From the NCBI GenBank assembly GCA_001599595.1, contig BCHH01000004.1:565905-629904 (forward strand): a DNA stretch of 64,000 nt, in the 5' to 3' direction. A program made the translations under genes and the position numbers. The notes beneath the pieces were generated by a model. It saw only the letters and a list, made by a program, of their open reading frames with translations, made no database searches and was not told the origin of the DNA. Positions 62,600 to 64,000 of the stretch are shown here, piece after piece; position 1 is the stretch's first letter, and each line of letters begins with the position of its first letter. This stretch comes from Beverwykella pulmonaria. Taxonomy: Eukaryota > Ascomycota > Dothideomycetes > Pleosporales > Melanommataceae.

Positions 62600-63292
62600 T
62601 TAGATGCGGATATGTCATCCCTCATCTCGACAGATGAGATTATTTCACGTGTAGTCATCGGGAAAACGTCTATTGCGAAGGATCGCACGCGCAGCTCTAT
62701 CTAACCCAAGAGCTTGTACTCTCCTTCCCAGACAACCACCCCGCATTCATCGAGCTCATCAAAGCCCTCGTGCAAAACCTCTCGGAGTTTGATAGATAGC
62801 CCTACGGCTGGACCACCCGCGACATCCACGACCGTAAGTCCCCCGCCCTCAATGCTCTTATCGTAGGCATTGAGGCCGAACTCCACGACCGTCTCAAATC
62901 TTCCCGCACCGCTAAACAACCCAAAAGCACGTCTTCCCCCAACTCCAGAATGAATGGACAAACTTCCACATATCCTAAGCCCGATGCCGAAGCGTGGATA
63001 CAATTAATATCGGGGAAGGGAAGGAGTCGCTGAAGTCTACGTTGTATGTTGTTACGCCGAAGATTGAGACGTATGCGCTTGCCTGTGCGGCGTGGTTAGC
63101 TTATGTGCCGGAGGTGATTCTTGCGCCTTGCAGGAAGGGGGCGGGGAATGATGATATGAACATTGTAAGGTGGGAGGGCTGGAAACAGGCACTGGAGAGG
63201 ATTGGGCAGGATTTAGGGGAAGAGGAGGGGGAGCTATTGAAGAGAGCGGGGGTGACGATGAGGAAGGCTGAACGAGTGAAGGTTAAGAGGTG
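62600..63292 (+). pseudogene. Broken DUF3632 gene
   Basis: The plus strand reads YLTQELVLSFPDNHPAFIEL then KALVQNLSEFDR, a TAG stop, PYGWTTRDIHD, later LNALIVGIEAELHDRL and PDAEAWIQLI. The frame then changes to GEGKESLKSTLYVVTPKIET, YALACAAWLAYVPE and IVRWEGWKQALERIGQDLGE, with a stop at 63290-63292. This is the order of the fungal DUF3632 family of unknown function. The in-frame stop is one C-to-T change from CAG. An intron near 62995 might explain the frame change but not the stop. Confidence 0.55.
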
Positions 63293-63494
63293 ATGTGCAA
63301 TAGGAAAGCCAGCGTGGGTTGAAAGCCCACCAAAATATGAGCTTTACAGACGTGAGCTCACGCACAGGGCCTCTCCACATTCTTACACTGCCCAAAGACA
63401 AGCATTCCAGGTTGTTGAAGTACGAATGTAGAGAAATCTATTGGTATCATAAAGGTCTATGCAACGCTGGGTATCATGCAAATCAAAGTCTATC

Positions 63495-64000
63495 TCACTC
63501 CTGCACCCTCCCCCTCATCCCTTCCCTCGCCCCATCGAGGCTCTTCTTCACCTCCTCAAACCGAAATTGCTGCAGCGTGTTCATCTCGTGCTCTATTTGT
63601 TCAATCGTCATTATTTCCGTCGTCAGCCGCCTCGTATGCTTCGAGTAGCTCCTCGCTAGCAGGATTTCACCTGAGCTGTGCGCACTCTGTGAGCTCTGGG
63701 AGTTCTGTGGAGGTGTAGCCGGTGGGGTAGCCAGCGTGTGCTCCAATTTCGAAGGCCAGTGTGAGATCCGCGGTTCGGGCTTCGGTGAGTATGTCGTGGG
63801 TGGTAGGTATGTGGGGACGAAGGTCGTTTGAGGGTGTTTTGGGGTGGTGTAGTGTGTGCTTGCTTCTGTGCTGTCGGGTTCAGAGGCGAGAGAGCGGTGC
63901 CGATCCATTGTAGAGGGCCACCGCGATATCCGTGCGTCGATTGTTGATGTAGGCGCTAGGGGTTTGCGCGGCGGCACGCTATTTTGTCGTATGGGGAGAC
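63495..64000 (-). CDS. 5'-truncated protein with C-terminal coiled coil, unrecognised
   Basis: The frame runs from the window edge to a stop at 63495. There is no ATG in the visible part, so the start lies beyond position 64000. The visible 160-plus residues are proline/serine/threonine-rich (PRKPLAPTSTIDARISRWPS, TPPATPPQNSQSSQSAHSS) with a repeated RISxWPS motif. They end in a helical region (TEIMTIEQIEHEMNTLQQF) likely to form a coiled coil. No family is recognised. Confidence 0.5.
   Translation of the reverse strand, partial: LPIRQNSVPPRKPLAPTSTIDARISRWPSTMDRHRSLASEPDSTEASTHYTTPKHPQTTFVPTYLPPTTYSPKPEPRISHWPSKLEHTLATPPATPPQNSQSSQSAHSSGEILLARSYSKHTRRLTTEIMTIEQIEHEMNTLQQFRFEEVKKSLDGAREGMRGRVQE

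Overview
The window is nuclear DNA of a filamentous ascomycete, most likely a Dothideomycete of the Pleosporales type (inference). The evidence is short introns of about 45-75 bp with GTRNGT donors and CTRAY-like branch sites, secreted plant-cell-wall enzymes, fungus-specific families (HeLo-like N-domain, DUF1996, DUF3632, fungal Uma2-like nuclease) and transposon relics whose stop codons are mostly explained by C-to-T or G-to-A changes, as repeat-induced point mutation (RIP) produces. All gene models were built by joining reading frames across splice sites by eye. No RNA or database evidence was available.

Layout. 0.3-1.7 kb: a stand-alone HeLo-like N-domain protein, followed by a gene-poor stretch with a pogo/Fot1 transposase tail. 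3.3-14.2 kb: an unrecognised protein, a dead chitin-binding GH18 chitinase, then three secreted carbohydrate enzymes (GH93 exo-arabinanase, GH3 beta-xylosidase, CE1 feruloyl esterase) that form a loose hemicellulose-degrading group. 14.7-16.2 kb: a Tc1/mariner element with terminal repeats and TA target duplication, carrying a nested solo LTR. 17-24.2 kb: an NmrA-like reductase, a cis-CaaD-like tautomerase, a 2.1-kb inverted-repeat element with its own nested solo LTR, and an acyl-CoA dehydrogenase. 26-35 kb: a conserved housekeeping island (AHC1-like ADA-complex zinc finger, KSH1, TAF13, UTP25, eIF3f) with two divergent promoters. 35-42.7 kb: a fungal PD-(D/E)XK/Uma2-like protein with an in-frame minisatellite, an unrecognised acidic protein, a DUF1996 secreted protein containing a probable twin intron (stwintron), and a D-glycerate 3-kinase-like enzyme.

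43-50.7 kb: a tartrate/D-malate dehydrogenase gene split into two halves about 6.1 kb apart. Between the halves lie LTR fragments, a Ty3/gypsy reverse-transcriptase relic and an intact papain-like cysteine peptidase with a long repeat-like C-terminal region. 51-64 kb: an F-box protein behind a hairpin-forming minisatellite, several eroded genes, a secreted intradiol dioxygenase, an FAD-dependent amine/amino-acid oxidase, a polyglutamine protein, a dead DUF3632 gene and a gene cut by the window edge.

Overall the window alternates housekeeping blocks with transposon-scarred accessory blocks. Five LTR copies or LTR-like units are visible. Four of them are two pairs (212 bp and 183 bp) with intact or near-intact 5-bp target duplications. 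The most informative observations are the stwintron, the split dehydrogenase with a peptidase gene inside it, the probable lost tartrate-to-glycerate pair, and the nested transposons with precise boundaries.
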